Source: Branchiostoma floridae
Taxonomy: Eukaryota; Chordata; Leptocardii; Amphioxiformes; Branchiostomatidae
DNA: 64,000 nucleotides
NCBI RefSeq assembly: GCF_000003815.2
Contig: NC_049982.1
Coordinates: 1,445,192-1,509,191, forward strand
Reading direction: 5' to 3'
Position 1 is the first letter of the stretch, and every line of letters starts with the position of its first letter. Shown here one piece after another: positions 13,177 through 26,798 of the stretch. The notes below the pieces were generated by a model. That model ran no database searches, was not told the origin of the DNA, and worked only from the letters and a program-made list of their open reading frames with translations. The position numbers and the translations under genes are program-made.

Positions 13177-13408
13177 TACGGCGATTTGACAGAGCGCTCA
13201 AGGATTTTATAATCTATCTATTAAGATTCTTTATTTTTTATATACTAGATATTAGATAGAAAATGAATCTTTTTACCTTTTTGTGTTTTTTTTGTCGTTC
13301 CTGTCATAGTTTTACATTTTGCATGACATGAAACCAAGGATTACACAAATACAATTTAGATCGCATCTAGCTCGCAGAGTGATCGCTGTCTATTCGAATG
13401 GGGGCCTC
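13161..13408 (+). mobile_element. MITE, family M1 copy d
   Basis: The ends GCCTCCATTCGA and TCGAATGGGGGCC are inverted repeats. Between them lie the family core GTCATAGTTTTACATTTTGC and an extra AT-rich hairpin, TATCTATTAAG...CTAGATATTAGATAG. Confidence 0.65.
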
Positions 13409-14580
13409 AATGTATTTTGGCGGATATTCCATCAGCTCTGAAACATGTACAGCAAACCGAGTCTCCAACTCTAGGCGTTTTTCACCAGAGGATACAATGT
13501 ACGCGTCGGAATCCCTGGCATGTTTTCATACTCAAGTCTTTGTGAAACTCTGTGAATGATGCCTGAAATATTGCCGGGCACGCCATGTATGTGTTCAGTA
13601 CGGGCGTTTTGACATTTGTGGAATCAAGTGAATCTCCCAGTAAATATTTTCTTAAACTTGAACTTGTCGCGGTGGACATGAACTCAATTATTTCTTAACC
13701 ATGAGCATTAAGGAAATATACACAATGTGGTGAAATTTGACAAGAAGAAACATGTTTGCTAAAGATCCGCATACAACATGCTGAGCTACCTCATTTCCAA
13801 ACCACTTGGGCACTTTCCCATTTTATGAAGTAACAACAGTTTGAAAATGAGCTGGATTGTCAAAACCATAGAAAGAGACACACTGTAAATCTCCACACAC
13901 AGGTTAGTTCCACAGAGTGGGCAGATAAGATCGGAACAGTAACAATCGGCGGCTGAGGTTTCGGCAGTTTGTCGGGAACCCGGCCGGAGGTCTGATCACA
14001 CCTGTTGATTCACTGCGATTCGTTTTACGTAGACGATAAACCTGTCAAAATTTCTTGCAGTTCTCATATTCGTTTATGTCCCAAAATTATAATCATGAAG
14101 TATATTGTCTTCGCACAACATATTTTCCAAACCGCTAAGCGATATAAAAGTGAAATTTAATACAGTGTACGTAGGTTAAGTTTCTCAGCGTACTGTGAAG
14201 AAAATAATTACGAAGCAAGGAGGCAGTCCCAACAATGGCTTTGCTAGTTTTGCACGAATGAAATTTACCGTCATATGTCGACAAACTGTTTCTTTCTGTT
14301 TTACGTAGACGGAGTTAACTTTACAGTAGGTAATGAGATATTCAATACAAAATTTACTCACAGGTAAATGGATAGATTTTGTGAATGTTCAGACGGACGT
14401 TTCAAACGGCGGCCTTCATCAGCTACGTAAAAAAAGAACTCTGTATACACTCCTGTCTTCGGTTTCATTTTCCTTTCAAAATGTTATGAAGACAGCGGCG
14501 TGTCTTCGAAATATCAGGAGCTAGCCAGCACAGAAATACCCAATTTTCTACATCAGAAGAAAAAGAATATGAAATGATAA
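13409..14580. other. Noncoding DNA, no gene seen
   Basis: Unremarkable AT-rich sequence. Around 14395-14425 is a GACGTTTCAAACGGCGGCC-TTCATCAG block that resembles part of the fold-back element at 26606. Confidence 0.5.
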
Positions 14581-14900
14581 AAACAAATGATTAAGTGCTG
14601 ATCTCTGCAGTATTTTAAATCCGAACATCAGTCCTTTTCCCCATTCCCACACACGCTACCGTGTGTAAATATGGATACCTGGCTTCGGTCGGGAAGGTAA
14701 AAGACTATCTTTACCTTCTGTCTGTACCCTGTATGTGGCAATGTTAATATAAGTTAATATGAGTGCAGTGCCACATTGTCATCGTCTGTCCAAAAGCAAA
14801 ATAGAAAAAAAAAATAATAACAAAAATAAATGATTTAGCGCTGATCTCTGCAGTGTTTCAGATCCAAACGCCAGTTCTTTTCCCCATTCCCAAACACGCT
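14581..14900 (+). repeat. Direct duplication of about 80 bp, 243 bp apart
   Basis: GCTGATCTCTGCAGT and CTTTTCCCCATTCCCA-ACACGCT recur in the same order at 14597 and 14840. Copies are about 85% alike. Confidence 0.7.
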
Positions 14901-17900
14901 TAGCTAGAGACAGGGTATTGACCCAGGCTGCTCACAGCTTCATCAAACACTTGTACACTTCCATGTACGTAATTACATGCGTTCCATTAGGACCCAGCCA
15001 ATATCTATCATTATACATTTTTCATCAGTCTTATATCCATAATTCATAGACGCAGTTGTCAGAATTTCAGCACCTACAAAAAGTGCAATTAGCCGACTCC
15101 GTTGATGGTGCTTTTTTTAGTGACCGAGTCGCAATGAAATATTACTGTGGCCCTGAGCACTTTTATGGGAGTAAAGCTTTTTCGATCATTGCTTTGTTTC
15201 GTACCAGAAGTAACCGCCTGAAATGAAATAATTGAGAGAGTGAAAAATACGGAAGTATATCTCAACCGCAACAGCAACAGTTCCCATCCGCGGTGCAGTA
15301 GAATGTAATGTTATGTAATTTATGCTATGCCAATAACGTTATAACAATTTGAGACGACATGTAAACTATATGAAAATGTAGACAGATATTGACAAACTCC
15401 TGAGAATATTGGACAAAGGCTCAAGATATAGACATAACCATTGTAAATATTTTGTTTGTCTATAATAATACACAAGTACACAAATCTTAGCTTTAAGATT
15501 TTGCTTCAAGCGTCTAGTGCGGTTTTTGTGGATTTGCTACTTCAACCCAATTTTTAATATATACATATTCCTCCTCTTTTCTACACATCATTTACCTTGT
15601 CCGTGTGTCATATGTTCTAACTTTGGTTAACTTCTTAAGTTAATTTGATTTTCTGTATTGTCTGGATGGAGTCAGAAAACCACCGAGCTAGATGAGTTCT
15701 TCTCGTAGTTGGGATGTCATCGGCTAAACGTACTCGGCTAAACTTACTCGGCTAAACTATCGTCTCATATTGTGCAAAATGTATGTAGTTGTATATATCG
15801 AATATATACAACTATATACTTTAGAATTTATACACTCTAGTGATGAAGCTAAGGATTATGACATGCATCAATTAGTTGATCGCTTTCTCAATACAAATGG
15901 AATTAGTACAGTGTATTTAGCTTCTGTGCGATCCATGGTATACGCTTACATCAGTTATATGATAGCTAAAACTGCGACATGTTTTGGAAGCATTTCCCCG
16001 TGTAAAAAAACCCACAAAGTTGTTCTAAATTCAGCTTTTGTACAAGCTTGTTCTAGATACAGGATAAGTACCTAAAATCACACTGATCATGGAGTATTGC
16101 ACTCCCATCTGCCATACGACACCGAGTCAGGCGGGAATAATCTGACACTCGATACCGCTTCGCAGTCTGAGGAAAAACATGACATCAACATGTCGTCTGA
16201 CATCGCTGTCAGTCATCAATCACACACAACAAAATGTTTACTTGGCGGGAGAAAATGTCGGAATTATGGCTGTGTAACGAAGTATGAGTGTGCAATTAGT
16301 TAACACCATAAGTCACCGTGCAGACCAGATGGTAGATGTGGTCACACCGTGGATCTGTGTAGTTTCACATATCGGTTAGAAGATTCTATATGTCAGTCTA
16401 CTTAGTTTAGTCTTGCATGAAGCTGAATCTATGATTTCCAATGGAAAAATCTGTTGGATCATATGGTTTCAATAAACAGAACTTTTGTGTTTGTCTTGGG
16501 GATGTAATGTATTAAAGTAAACTCTTCTGAATCCGTGTGCATTTTGAAGAAGCGTGAGAGAACCACTGCATTTGCAAACTAAAGTTTAACATCGCATTTG
16601 TCACTAGGTGAGGCATACAGTCCTTTATCGGTCTTTCGTATCTTATCATTTACAGCTAATAACAGAAATACATGCATGGAAGTCGACAAGCACCAGTTTG
16701 TCGGAAAGAAGAGGCACGCTACTTCTAAGAAACAGCATAGTGGCTAAACGTCTTACCTTGAGTTGAAGAAGGCTCACTGCCTGTTGTAACATCTTCTCGC
16801 TCCTGTTCTTCCTTTGTACCCGTTTTTGCTCGTATGACTGGTTGTATCTAGTTCTGTTCGCAATTTTATAGCGTTCCAAGGCATCCTGTTGGGTTTAGTT
16901 AAACTATAAGGACTACAAGTACAGTCGAAGCAACTAGAAAACAATGTTCCCGGTTAGCCAGTCAGCGATCACCGATCTGCAAGCAGGGTGAATCGCTAGC
17001 GTAGGTGCCCTTTCTATGTGATTTTTCCGTACATCTGGTTTTGAATCTATCTTTCACTACTGTAGATCAATCCACCAGAAATGCAAGAAAGCCTGGTGGA
17101 AGTTTTGTGTTGGTATTGGCAGTCAAATCGACTAGAAAACAAACAACTTTTTAAAAAGTTTTTCGTTTATACCAGCGACATACACTCACGACACCCTCTA
17201 TGGTCCATTTTTGGTCGAGGCGCATTTTTCAGTAGGTGGAGAGTTGCTGGGTATTCTACACGTTCTGATAATTACAGACTGAGTCCATAATGGTTGAACA
17301 CTTCCCCCAAAAAACAGCACATTTTCTTAATGGTGCTAATCACTACAGTCCGTAAAAAGAGTGGTTCTGAGCATTGTCAGGACCGCCCTTTCTTCATATC
17401 GCGTTCTGTGATCTCGCTCGTTCCCCTAAGCAAGTTGTTCTACCTTGTTTTCTTCGCCTAGTCTTTGTGATGATTCAATACAGGCACGGAACCAGAATAA
17501 TTAGCGCTACTAATGACTGGTAGACTCCTTATTGATGATAGTTTGTCTTTAAGATTCTTCGTAAGTCTTCTTCTGTGTGTAAACAGATTCTAAGGTGGTA
17601 GGGACACACACTTGGGATGCTTCAGGCTATGAAAGGTAAACGAGGGGATTTTCTGTCTTCCTCCTAAGTCTGTATATCTGATGTCCTTGGTGGATGTTGT
17701 TTTGGTTCTTGGACCTCCATGTTTGCTCTTTTCATGCTTGTATCCAAATGTTACCCCGTAAGACACATCGAGACTACAGGCGCTTTCTTGGGAATATTTC
17801 CTCATTCGCCCTGCCGTCGATGTTTAAGTTCCAGAATGAACGGCTCAGTAGATGTAGGAACCTACATACAGAAACACGGCGCTCTTACAACCATTTCAGC

Positions 17901-20900
17901 TATGTTGAGGTACACTTTTAGACGTGGATGATGCATGAAACGAAAACTGCATTTCTATTCAAACTGTCGTAATCACAGTACTGTCTCTCTATTAAAGTAT
18001 CCACTGGCTTATATTCATGAAAAAGGAAATGTTTTCCTCTGAGGGGCTTATTAATTACTATATCAGCAGACGCTTCCTACGGTTCTCCTGAACGGACTTA
18101 ATTCTGCTTTGCTGTCTTGTTTAGACGCCTCTATTTGCTAGTTTTTTTTTCCAGACAAACCAACCTACATTTAGTATCTTTGAGTTGCCTAGAGTTATCA
18201 GTACAATGTAACTGAGGAAACAATCCTGCTGTCAGCCCAGAATCGCCAGAATTGAGCATTCCCCGACACTAACGCATGTTTACGCCTTTCTCTTGTGTGT
18301 AGAATCGTCCGAACTTATATAGGGTATGAGAGATTTGTAGATAATAATCTTCTTTTGAAGAGTAATATCGTTCGGACTGGTTCATGAATATCGGCAGATG
18401 TTAGATAATGAGAAGTTAGATTATAACATACTCTCACTAACGGATTAAGGAATATTGACACACTGGCGCAAATCACGTTTATCAAGCCTTCCCCATTACT
18501 ATCGTATAGCATGAGATGCTAAAATTTCCCAAACAGTAATAAATATACCAATTCAAACATTTGATAATTGCAAATCTATATGATAGTGAAGGGCACCCTG
18601 ATATATTTCGTGCCCTGATATATTACTTATCTAGGGTAACATGTCATATTCGCTGACATGCATTGATTCAGATGGAATCGTAGATATTTGCCAAGAATTG
18701 AATATTCGCAACCATCATTCCTACCTGGCCAGGCAGTCATGTTGAAAGCTTACTTAGCTGAAGGTATTCCCAAGTTCAGCTCACTTAATGCTTCTTTTGG
18801 GCGTCTGCATTCGAAGGCTTGGCACATTGCTCTTACCTTTTCTTATCTTAAAATTTAGACGAAAAGATTATCTGCAAGATATCTACCCATTGTTATAATG
18901 TATGCCGATAACATGCAGATCCAACCAGCGGAAATTTTCGTGTGCGAACCAAACTAACGTCCCCTCAACTCAACAATATACTGGACAGAAACTTTCTTCG
19001 ATGACCTCACCAATTTACTTGGGTGAATTTCTCTATCCCTCTCTTAAGTCCAACCCGTTTGCATCCGTCCTGCCTCGTATGTAAAGAAAGCCGCCTGCCA
19101 ATTGCACTACTGCAGTGCACAGACCGCGGGTGTGGGAGACAGGGTCCACTTTCATCGGAAAGCAATCGCCGAGTGACCGTTTTTGTTGTGCGAACGAAAT
19201 TCGATTTATGTGCCCCTTGACTCTATAAGTCTGTCTATGATAGGAATAAGATGCCCTATATACAAGTTTAACTCCAAAGACAGTAAAATACACGGAATGT
19301 AAAGAAATGGTTTTAGTGATTTTGCCTATTTTTGCTCCCTCATCGGTCGTCAACTCTAGTGGAAAGAGAATGTTGGACGTTTCTGTAAACATACGAACTG
19401 TAGAACTAGTAGAACCGCCGAGTACCTACCTCCCCTACCCACCACCAGCAGCCTCCCCTCCGTGCGAACCGTCCGACCGAACAAGAGAAGAACTCAAACT
19501 GAAGTAACTCATCGGTCCTTTCGCCTTTTTGAACCGCCAAATTAGGGACTGTGGAAGTCGAATTTTTCCCACTTCAGTACTTTCTTGTTCTTTTGTGCAT
19601 CCGTTCATGTTTCCCCTTTTTACAAAAACCATTAAAATCGATTCACATACATTCTGCCTCCCAAGTTTCCACAATAGTAGAAAAAAGGGGCACAACGTCA
19701 AGTTAGAAGGAAGTGAATCAGTCAAAAGGACCGGAGAGGAGAATTTATGTGTTTTTCTGTCCGATGTGATGTTTTTGCGGCGCTCGTGGCAAAACAGATT
19801 TTCGCTGGTTGACTTGGTCCTTGCCGTGTCAGTCCGAATTACGCAGCGGCCGTGTTTTCCGCCAGAGCGGCTACAGAAACTGACTGGTGTGCCTGGAGCC
19901 GCAGCCGAGTAGAGGCTGGCTGATTCGGCAGGGGAAAGTGCAGTCCAGGTTCGGTCCGATCCGCGGACACCATTTCCTCCTCTCCGGTCGTACTTACCCG
20001 GTAAAGCTAGGGATGTAAGGTAGGGTATCGGTGCGCAACTTCTACGTCTTACCGCGTTTTTTCCTCTGTTACTTCAAAGGTATTTTACATTCCTTCTAGT
20101 TAGTTCTGGAGATTTTTAGAGAAACTTAACCTTGATCCTTGATTGGTGTCGTAGATAGTGTACAGTGTTAAATTGCAGCACCTCTCAAATATGCTTGAAC
20201 GTTGTCAGGATCTTGCTGATCGTAAATGTCTTAGAAATTTCACAAGTGGTCTTCTTCTAGCCGCAGTGAAAAATAGCTGTGAAATCTGTGGAAGACTAGT
20301 ATGCTAGAAGTCTAGAGGACAGAAGTGCTCGGATAGCTTCAGCCTCTGATGTTATGTTTATGTATCTACAAACAAGTGTGGTGGTAGCAGACTCCTGATT
20401 TCTGTTGAGGAATGTTCGTTCTTCACTCTGTGGGCTACATGTGTATGCCTCACCTAGCCCGAGTCTGCGATATCCAAACTACACAGCATGTGCCGTTTCT
20501 CCACCCCAGATTCCGTTCCGGATACCACTGTTATGATCTGTCTGAGTTCTATAAGATGGTTTCTTATTATAACATAATACGTAACTTCAGGAAAGCATGG
20601 AGATGATATAGGAAAACGTTCATGTATATAAGCAAACCGTACTCGTATATAAATCTAGAGGCCTACACCTCTTTGATCAGGATTTGCGTGTTTAAGAAAC
20701 GATTCGGCGCATCAGTATGTGATATATCATGCAGCAAGCTCTGGCGAATAATCAGGTATTATCAATCTGTGATATGATCAGTGGTTTAGCCATAAATCAT
20801 AGTAAATTAGCTGCCTTTTGTACCGAAAATGAATTTCTCACTCTCTGGCTGCAGACTGAAAGCTTCTTCCTTGGCTCTTCGTATTCATGGACTAAAAATA

Positions 20901-22299
20901 CATAAACCTATGCGTCCCTTATTCCCGCTTTCTGTTCCAAAGATCCTGCTTAACGCATAACTATTTTTCTGTTGAGAATTAGCGGAGAATTTTTGTTTGT
21001 CTTGTTCATTTTTACTATAGAACCGCTCAAGAAGCCGACTTCTCTATTTTTTTTTGCGGGGGAACGGTTAGATTCTAATGCTAACTGGAAATAGTGATTT
21101 CTCCTGTTAGTTGGTTGTAGAGTTTCGTTATTTCTGAGAACTGTTTCTGTATTCCTTTCACTTGTAGGGAAACTGTTTTGAACTGTTTTTGCATCCTTTC
21201 ACCGTTTTGATATCGAGTTGTCATGTAGAGAAGATCCCGTTAAAAGGTGAGTGTTTTGGGTTGCTCTAATCGGATTACCCGAACCTGGTGTCCAGTCGGA
21301 GACGGCTAATTCAGCTCATCGTCTCAGCAAATCCGGATCACGCTAGCCGCGCGGAAAACTTTGGAAAACACAGACAAGTGGATTAAACACAAACTGTAGA
21401 GACTTTTCAATTTCCTCTCGCTTTTCGTGAAAGAGGATCCATTCATTGTTAGAAGGGCCAGGCTTATGTCCCAATGATTTTCACTGGGAGACGCATTCTG
21501 TTGTCTTTTCGACTGCAATTGTTTGCAGTAGATTGTGATTGTAAGTGTTGGAAATGTTGCTGTATTGGTGCCCTTACCAGACTTGGTTTGCAAATGTTTG
21601 ATTATGATATCTATGTAATGTGTTCGATTCACTAGTTCCATCGTGTGTCTTATCAACCATGATGTTCCACTATTTTGTAATTGACAACTCCTTTGTCAGT
21701 TCAATGTCGGTAGACTATTTGTGCAGCTCTGGAGTGGCTTCTGTTGTGGCTCCCAGGCCGTCGTCAAACAACGAGTTTAAACTGTATTCTGGCGGTTGTC
21801 CGTTTCTCTCATATGAGGCCCGTTGTTAAGAGTAGGATTGAAAATGCTGGAATATTTAGTTGTTACCAAGATTTTACACAAACTGTTGGTGTACTCTTGA
21901 ATGAAAAATGTTCAAATGTGCGATGAAAAGAACAGGAAACTATTCACGCTGCGAAAAGAAGCGTTTATGATGGTTCCCAAACTCCTTTAATTCGCATTCA
22001 CGGTTGAAAATTCAGTATAGATAAATGAATCAAACCAATATCGATAGAAATTATTGCAAAAACACAATCTTAGATTAAATTGCTTCTTCTGAACCTTATT
22101 TCATTACCATAAAGTACATGTATCGTTGATAGTCTCCTCTTCCGCGCTTTAGGATATCGCTACCTTGTGTTGATCTAGCAATTCCCCCTTCTCATGAGCG
22201 GCATCAAAGGTATGGAAAATAGACGCCGTGTATCAAATTTCTGTAATTAGAAAGTCGTTGGAACGCTGAGGAAACAAAAGTTGTCGGTGACATTCCGTC
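14901..22299. other. Noncoding DNA, no gene seen
   Basis: AT-rich sequence with scattered ORFs below 130 codons and no recognisable domain. It includes a triple TCGGCTAAACTTAC 14-mer (15719-15760), a perfect hairpin (15786-15814), a small CCCTGATATATT duplication near 18595-18625 and a GC-richer patch at 19785-20000. It may be the upstream regulatory region of the promoter-like block that follows. Confidence 0.5.
15786..15814. repeat. Perfect 13-bp hairpin with 3-nt loop
   Basis: TAGTTGTATATAT, then CGA, then its exact reverse complement. It extends imperfectly outward by about five bases. It is AT-rich, so the fold is weak, and no terminator or element context was recognised. Confidence 0.8.
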
Positions 22300-22999
22300 A
22301 GTCAGCGGGCCCCTCCCTCCCCTCCCCCTTGGGAGTGACGTCACGCCGGCGCGGTGAGGACCGCCCTGCCCTATAGAACCCTCACAACTGTCATGGCGGC
22401 CGCCTGACTCGCACTGCGACCTGTCAACAACACCGCTCCAGGATCATCTGTCTCTTATAAACGGCGTCATTTTTCCCGACGTCTTCGGTATAATTCGCAC
22501 CATCTCCGGCAAGGTTATCTACAGAAACTTTCAGTGCCGTTCGGTTGCCTTCATTGCGTGAGGGTTTTTCGGGCCCGAAGTATCGGGGCGGTAAACTCAT
22601 CTGTCTTCCCGCGTGACAGCGCGAGAGGGACCTTACCTGGGCCGGCGCTGCCGTAAACCTGCCGCCGAGAGAGGACCGGAGGACGGCCCGGAGATTTAGG
22701 TCTGTGCCTGGAGGACGCGTCTGCCTGAAGACCACCCCGACAAGAACCCTGTCCGCAGGCCTTGGTACCGGCGAGTCGGTGTTACCGCCGAGCTAACGAG
22801 GTCACAACACTTGCACGGACGCACAGGTCTCACCGTAGACACTCACACCACCTGTCCTCCAGAGCCGTCCACGTCTGAGTCTTCTGGAGCAATCTGAAGC
22901 TCGTTGTTTCCTACGATTTGCCACATTCGCTGCGGTTTTGGCGGGAGTTTTCACAAGACAACACGGTGGAGTCGTCTGCAGAGTGCGGGGTGCCGGCGG
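22300..22999 (+). promoter_or_regulatory. CpG-rich promoter-like block, possible Pax6 5' UTR exon
   Basis: This is a sharp GC- and CpG-rich island in AT-rich surroundings. It has a perfect palindromic CRE (TGACGTCA, 22336-22343) and CCTCCC boxes just upstream, and a weak TATA-like CTATAGAA about 30 bp further on. It then runs as several hundred bases without a long ORF and reaches a consensus donor CGG|GTGAGA at 23000. That layout suggests a promoter near 22.35 kb and a long 5' UTR exon on the + strand. Pax6 is the only downstream gene seen, with its paired-domain exon 12.4 kb away. The link to Pax6 is inference, since no cDNA evidence is available here. Confidence 0.4.
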
Positions 23000-24939
23000 G
23001 TGAGAGGGAGAAGGCATGGGACGTAGGTGATAAACCTAAACCTTGTCTTGTGTAGTTTTACTGTGCTGGAAAATATGCCCGCCCTTTTGTGGTTTTAGGA
23101 CTTACGGTTATTTCTATAGGGACATAGAAAACATAAATGCTCTGCTATTTTTCTTCTTGGCCTTACCTTTGTGATGTTTCACCAGCGTTGCGCTATTTAT
23201 TTTTGAAAAAGCCCCATTTTGAGTTTCCTACTTTTTCGAATTGCGGAACTGTTGAAGCTTTCAAAATATTCCTTGTCAAGTTATAACACCGGGATTACAT
23301 TACACTTTCAAGGATCAGATCTGCAAAGTATTTATCGCTTCTGATAGTTTCTAGCATATTCTAACACAGCTGTTTTGATCTAAAATTGACGAAGTACGAT
23401 ATTACCGTGCATGCCGCTAGCAGTAAGGTTATTCACTCAGCCGTACAAAACGTGGTAAACAAAACGAGTATACTTACGTTTTATTTATGACGCACTCTCT
23501 TAATGGCCTAGACTTTCTTAAATCCTAAAATTGTCAAAACGCAAAGTCCTGTGTACAATTACAATTGAGTCATAACTAACCTATGGCTGTATAGATGCTA
23601 TAACAGAGGATTGTAAAATATAAATATTTTAACTTAAGAATAGTTTTGGCTGCATCGCTGTCGACCAAAAACAAAAGGCTATTTCTAAACTTACATTGAT
23701 AATTATCTACGTTTCAAACATATCATTGAAACTTAAGTTCAAATTTACTGTCATCACCAATTTTCTCACCAAATGTTTTCGAAGACAAAGATACATGTAT
23801 GCAGGACTTAAAAACGGACAATTGTTTAACTTTCTACGTTTTAGCATCCCATACACCTAATATGGCATTAGCATGATCTGTGGTTTTTTCTCAGAGGTAG
23901 CATTCTGATCCTTTGAATATCGCATTTGTGGATGATCAAATCTACCCCTATCTGTAGCATGCAGTAGTTACATGGCCTCTGTTTACCACTGCATTTTGTA
24001 AGACCATATCGAGTTTGTAAATCTGCTTATAATGAAGCTAACCAGGAAGCTCTAATAGTGGTTTTGCTGTAAATTGTATCTTGTGTTGTTATAGTTTGTT
24101 GTACCATCAACAGTACTGTTAAGGACAATTCAAAACTATTTTTACTCAACATTTATTTCTGTGCTTCGTTGCTTTGCCAAGCTCCATTCTAGGGCAGGAA
24201 ATTTCAAGTTACATGTGGGATATATATTTGCCCATTTTTGTCACTAAAGATGCAGGTTTTGTAGCTGGTGTGTAGCACTGAACTTTGTTCCGAAACAAAA
24301 GGAAAATCTAAATATTAGGTACGCCTGCTTTTCTGTTTGGAAACAAATTATAGCTAGTTACAGACTCGTATTGACATAACGATTTCGGCATATTGTAACT
24401 TGAATATTTTTTGTATCTAACTGTGCATCGAAATCAACGTGTAGTTTGACTGAAAATGGCTAGAAACCACAGAAAACTTTGCTGGTAGGACTGGTACTGC
24501 AGTCGGCTGGGCCTCTCGTAATTTCGATGTCATTAGTTGACCAGAGCTTGCTCAAAACATCTCGCCGATTGTTTTTATCCTATTTTACGATAGCAAACTA
24601 TCATCCTGGTAAATAAGAACTTTGTCCGTAGCCTTTTCCATACAGCTGTAATTACGAGTTGTTTGTTAAAAATATTTTAGAAATAACGCTTGTTATAAGA
24701 ACAATTCCTGAGGTTCCACTTACCTTGGTTCTACTTGAAGTAAATCGGTCCAGTTATGAGTTATGCAATGTACCAGCTGGCTTTCTGGGGTATCTTTTAC
24801 ACGCCCGTGTCTCCTCGGACGACATGTTATATCTCTTGTATCAATCGCAGGTTTTACGGACCATAGCTTTACGATGGATTTCTAACAACAAAACGTTTGT
24901 AGCTTTGTGTCCAGTTGTTTTTTCTGTAAATAAAAACAG
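23000..24939. other. Noncoding DNA, possible first intron
   Basis: AT-rich sequence after the putative 5' UTR donor at 23000. No ORF, repeat or RNA gene was recognised. Confidence 0.5.
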
Positions 24940-25420
24940 CATGAGCCGAGGCCAACAAAACCTGCCGGGTTTACGACTGGTCCCACCGCCCTTATGCGGA
25001 CGGGGCAGGCAGGACTCACCTGCGCGCTCACCTGCTCCGCACCTTTTCAACCCCGACATCAAAGCGCCGAGGCGCCGGCCGGCTCAGCAGGACGCCTACC
25101 TGCCCAGGTAACCGCGCCGACAGGGACGGCTTACCTGGTTACCGAGCGGACAGGTAAAGGGCCGTGAAACTCAGATCTGCAGGTACTGGCCGGTCCACAT
25201 CGCTGCTAAGAACTGCTGTAAGGTCCCTTAGTTAGTACTCTCCGCCAGGTTCGGCGTGTAGATGTGAGAACCTGCGGAGTCTGTCCCTGTGGGTTCAGAT
25301 CGCCTCTCCCCCGGCCTGCAGCAGCGCTCCCCACACAGCAGGACGTCCTGACAACCTCAGCAGGTACGCAGGTGTTTCCAGCCTGGCCAGCCGCTTCGGT
25401 AGCACGGTCTCTGCAAACTC
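24940..25420. promoter_or_regulatory. GC-rich island with clustered CACCTG/CAGGTA E-boxes
   Basis: Within 25017-25374 there are nine CACCTG, CAGGTG, TACCTG or CAGGTA hexamers (at 25017, 25029, 25097, 25105, 25132, 25151, 25180, 25361 and 25369). These are the core recognised by Snail/Scratch and ZEB zinc-finger repressors and by some bHLH dimers. CAGGTA also resembles splice junctions, so some may be coincidental. There is no convincing ORF. Regulatory function is inferred from density only. Confidence 0.3.
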
Positions 25421-25590
25421 AGGCATCTCAGCGTCTTGTCCCACCTTCGGTAGCACTTTATCTGCTAACTCCGGCATCTCAGCGTCTTGTCTCGTCTTCT
25501 ACTGCTGTTGGTTTGGTCAAAGTTTGACTAGAGAGCCGTGGTTCGAGTCCCAACGTTCAGCTAGAGCCGTGGTTCGATCCCGACATTCTG
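25389..25590 (+). repeat. Two short tandem duplications
   Basis: A unit of about 55 bp with CTTCGGTAGCAC and CAGGCATCTCAGCGTCTTGT occurs twice between 25389 and 25500. Just after it, AGAGCCGTGGTTCGA occurs twice (25532 and 25563) with a 31-bp spacing. GGTTCGAGTCC resembles a Pol III B box, but no tRNA fold is present. Confidence 0.6.
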
Positions 25591-26605
25591 CCCTTGGTTT
25601 GCGCCTATAGTTCATGGATGGAGGTATGTCGTATAAAGTAGTTGTTTTCTCTGTTAGAAAATTCTGTTTAAGCCTTACCTTTGGCAGGCAAGACTATTGG
25701 CAGTTTAGTTTCTGATGTTATAGTTTACGAGGATGTTTTCTGTCTTCCTAGTTGTATTGCGAGAGAGGATTCTTGCCAGTATTTCCTGTCTGCATCGGGT
25801 ACAGGGGAGCGAAATTGGGGAGGGGGAGCTGGTTTCATTGTTATCTGGCAAATTCTGACCCATTTATTGTGGATTCCAGTCTGAAAACTTGCACATCGCT
25901 GCTTTTGTTAGACGTGAAGGTACTTCGCTGTTAGCTTGATATCAGTTGCTTATCTAGAAAATCAGGTTGTGCTTATTCACGTCAGGTGGTAAACAAAGTT
26001 TTCACAGGTTGGTACATGAACAATCAACTAAAACAGACTGATGTCTCCTCTTGCACTTTCACATTTGTGAGAATAAGGCCCTTCAGTTTTTCTTCATGCC
26101 TGCTGTTGCCGGTGAAAATTACTCTACATTTAAATGTTTGTACACGCATCACGACAGTTGACTATAACGTGGCGATGTTTTAGTAAATTTATATGGTTTA
26201 CTGAGATCGGTTTGGGTAAAATGGTTGACCACAAGCACAATACTCACCACTAGGAATACTTTTTAACGAATATTTTCAGCTTTTCTACCAAATCAGACTT
26301 GGTTTTAGTGAAAAAAGAGGAACGTTTTATGTTTCCAGTTTGATTTACAGACTTGGTTCTGTAGTATAAATCTAACTGTAACCTGTCGTTATAAATATTA
26401 ACAGTGAGCGAGGGATAAATTTCAGACATTTGCTGGTCGATTCAGAAGTCACTTGAAACAAGCTTTGTATATCATGTCCCCATTTCCTTTTTCTTCTTCT
26501 AAAACTAAAGCCTTTTATCAAATGATTATCATTTCTGCTTAGGTTGGTTATCAGCCTCCATGTAATGTACAAAGCTAAACAGTTTCATCCAAAGGCATTA
26601 ATGTT

Positions 26606-26798
26606 TGAACAAAGTCGTCTTCTTTGCACAACCTTCTTTTAATTCTTCCGTAGACGTTTCGGTGACTATCTGTCACCTTCATCTGTACAAAAGGAAACAT
26701 ACTAACGTTATCGGTGCGATGAGGGGGGCAGCCAGATAGTCGCCGAAACGTCAACGGAAGAATTAAAAGACGGTTGTGTAACGAAGAAGACTTGTTCG
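26606..26798. mobile_element. Fold-back element with about 65-bp inverted arms
   Basis: The left arm carries TTTTAATTCTTCCGTAGACG and TTTCGGTGACTATCTG. The right arm carries the reverse complement with a few changes (CAGATAGTCGCCGAAACG, TCAACGGAAGAATTAAAAGA). They surround a 60-bp centre. There is no ORF and no clear target-site duplication. It fits a MITE or fold-back transposon; several lancelet MITE families are known, but I cannot assign this one. Confidence 0.8.

Noticed and set aside
24659-25111. 150-codon ORF running into the GC-rich E-box island
   Set aside because: The first half is AT-rich without protein character and the end is compositional; no homology recognised.
25532-25570. 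B-box-like GGTTCGAGTCC suggesting a tRNA gene
   Set aside because: No acceptor or anticodon stem can be formed; it is part of a short tandem duplication.
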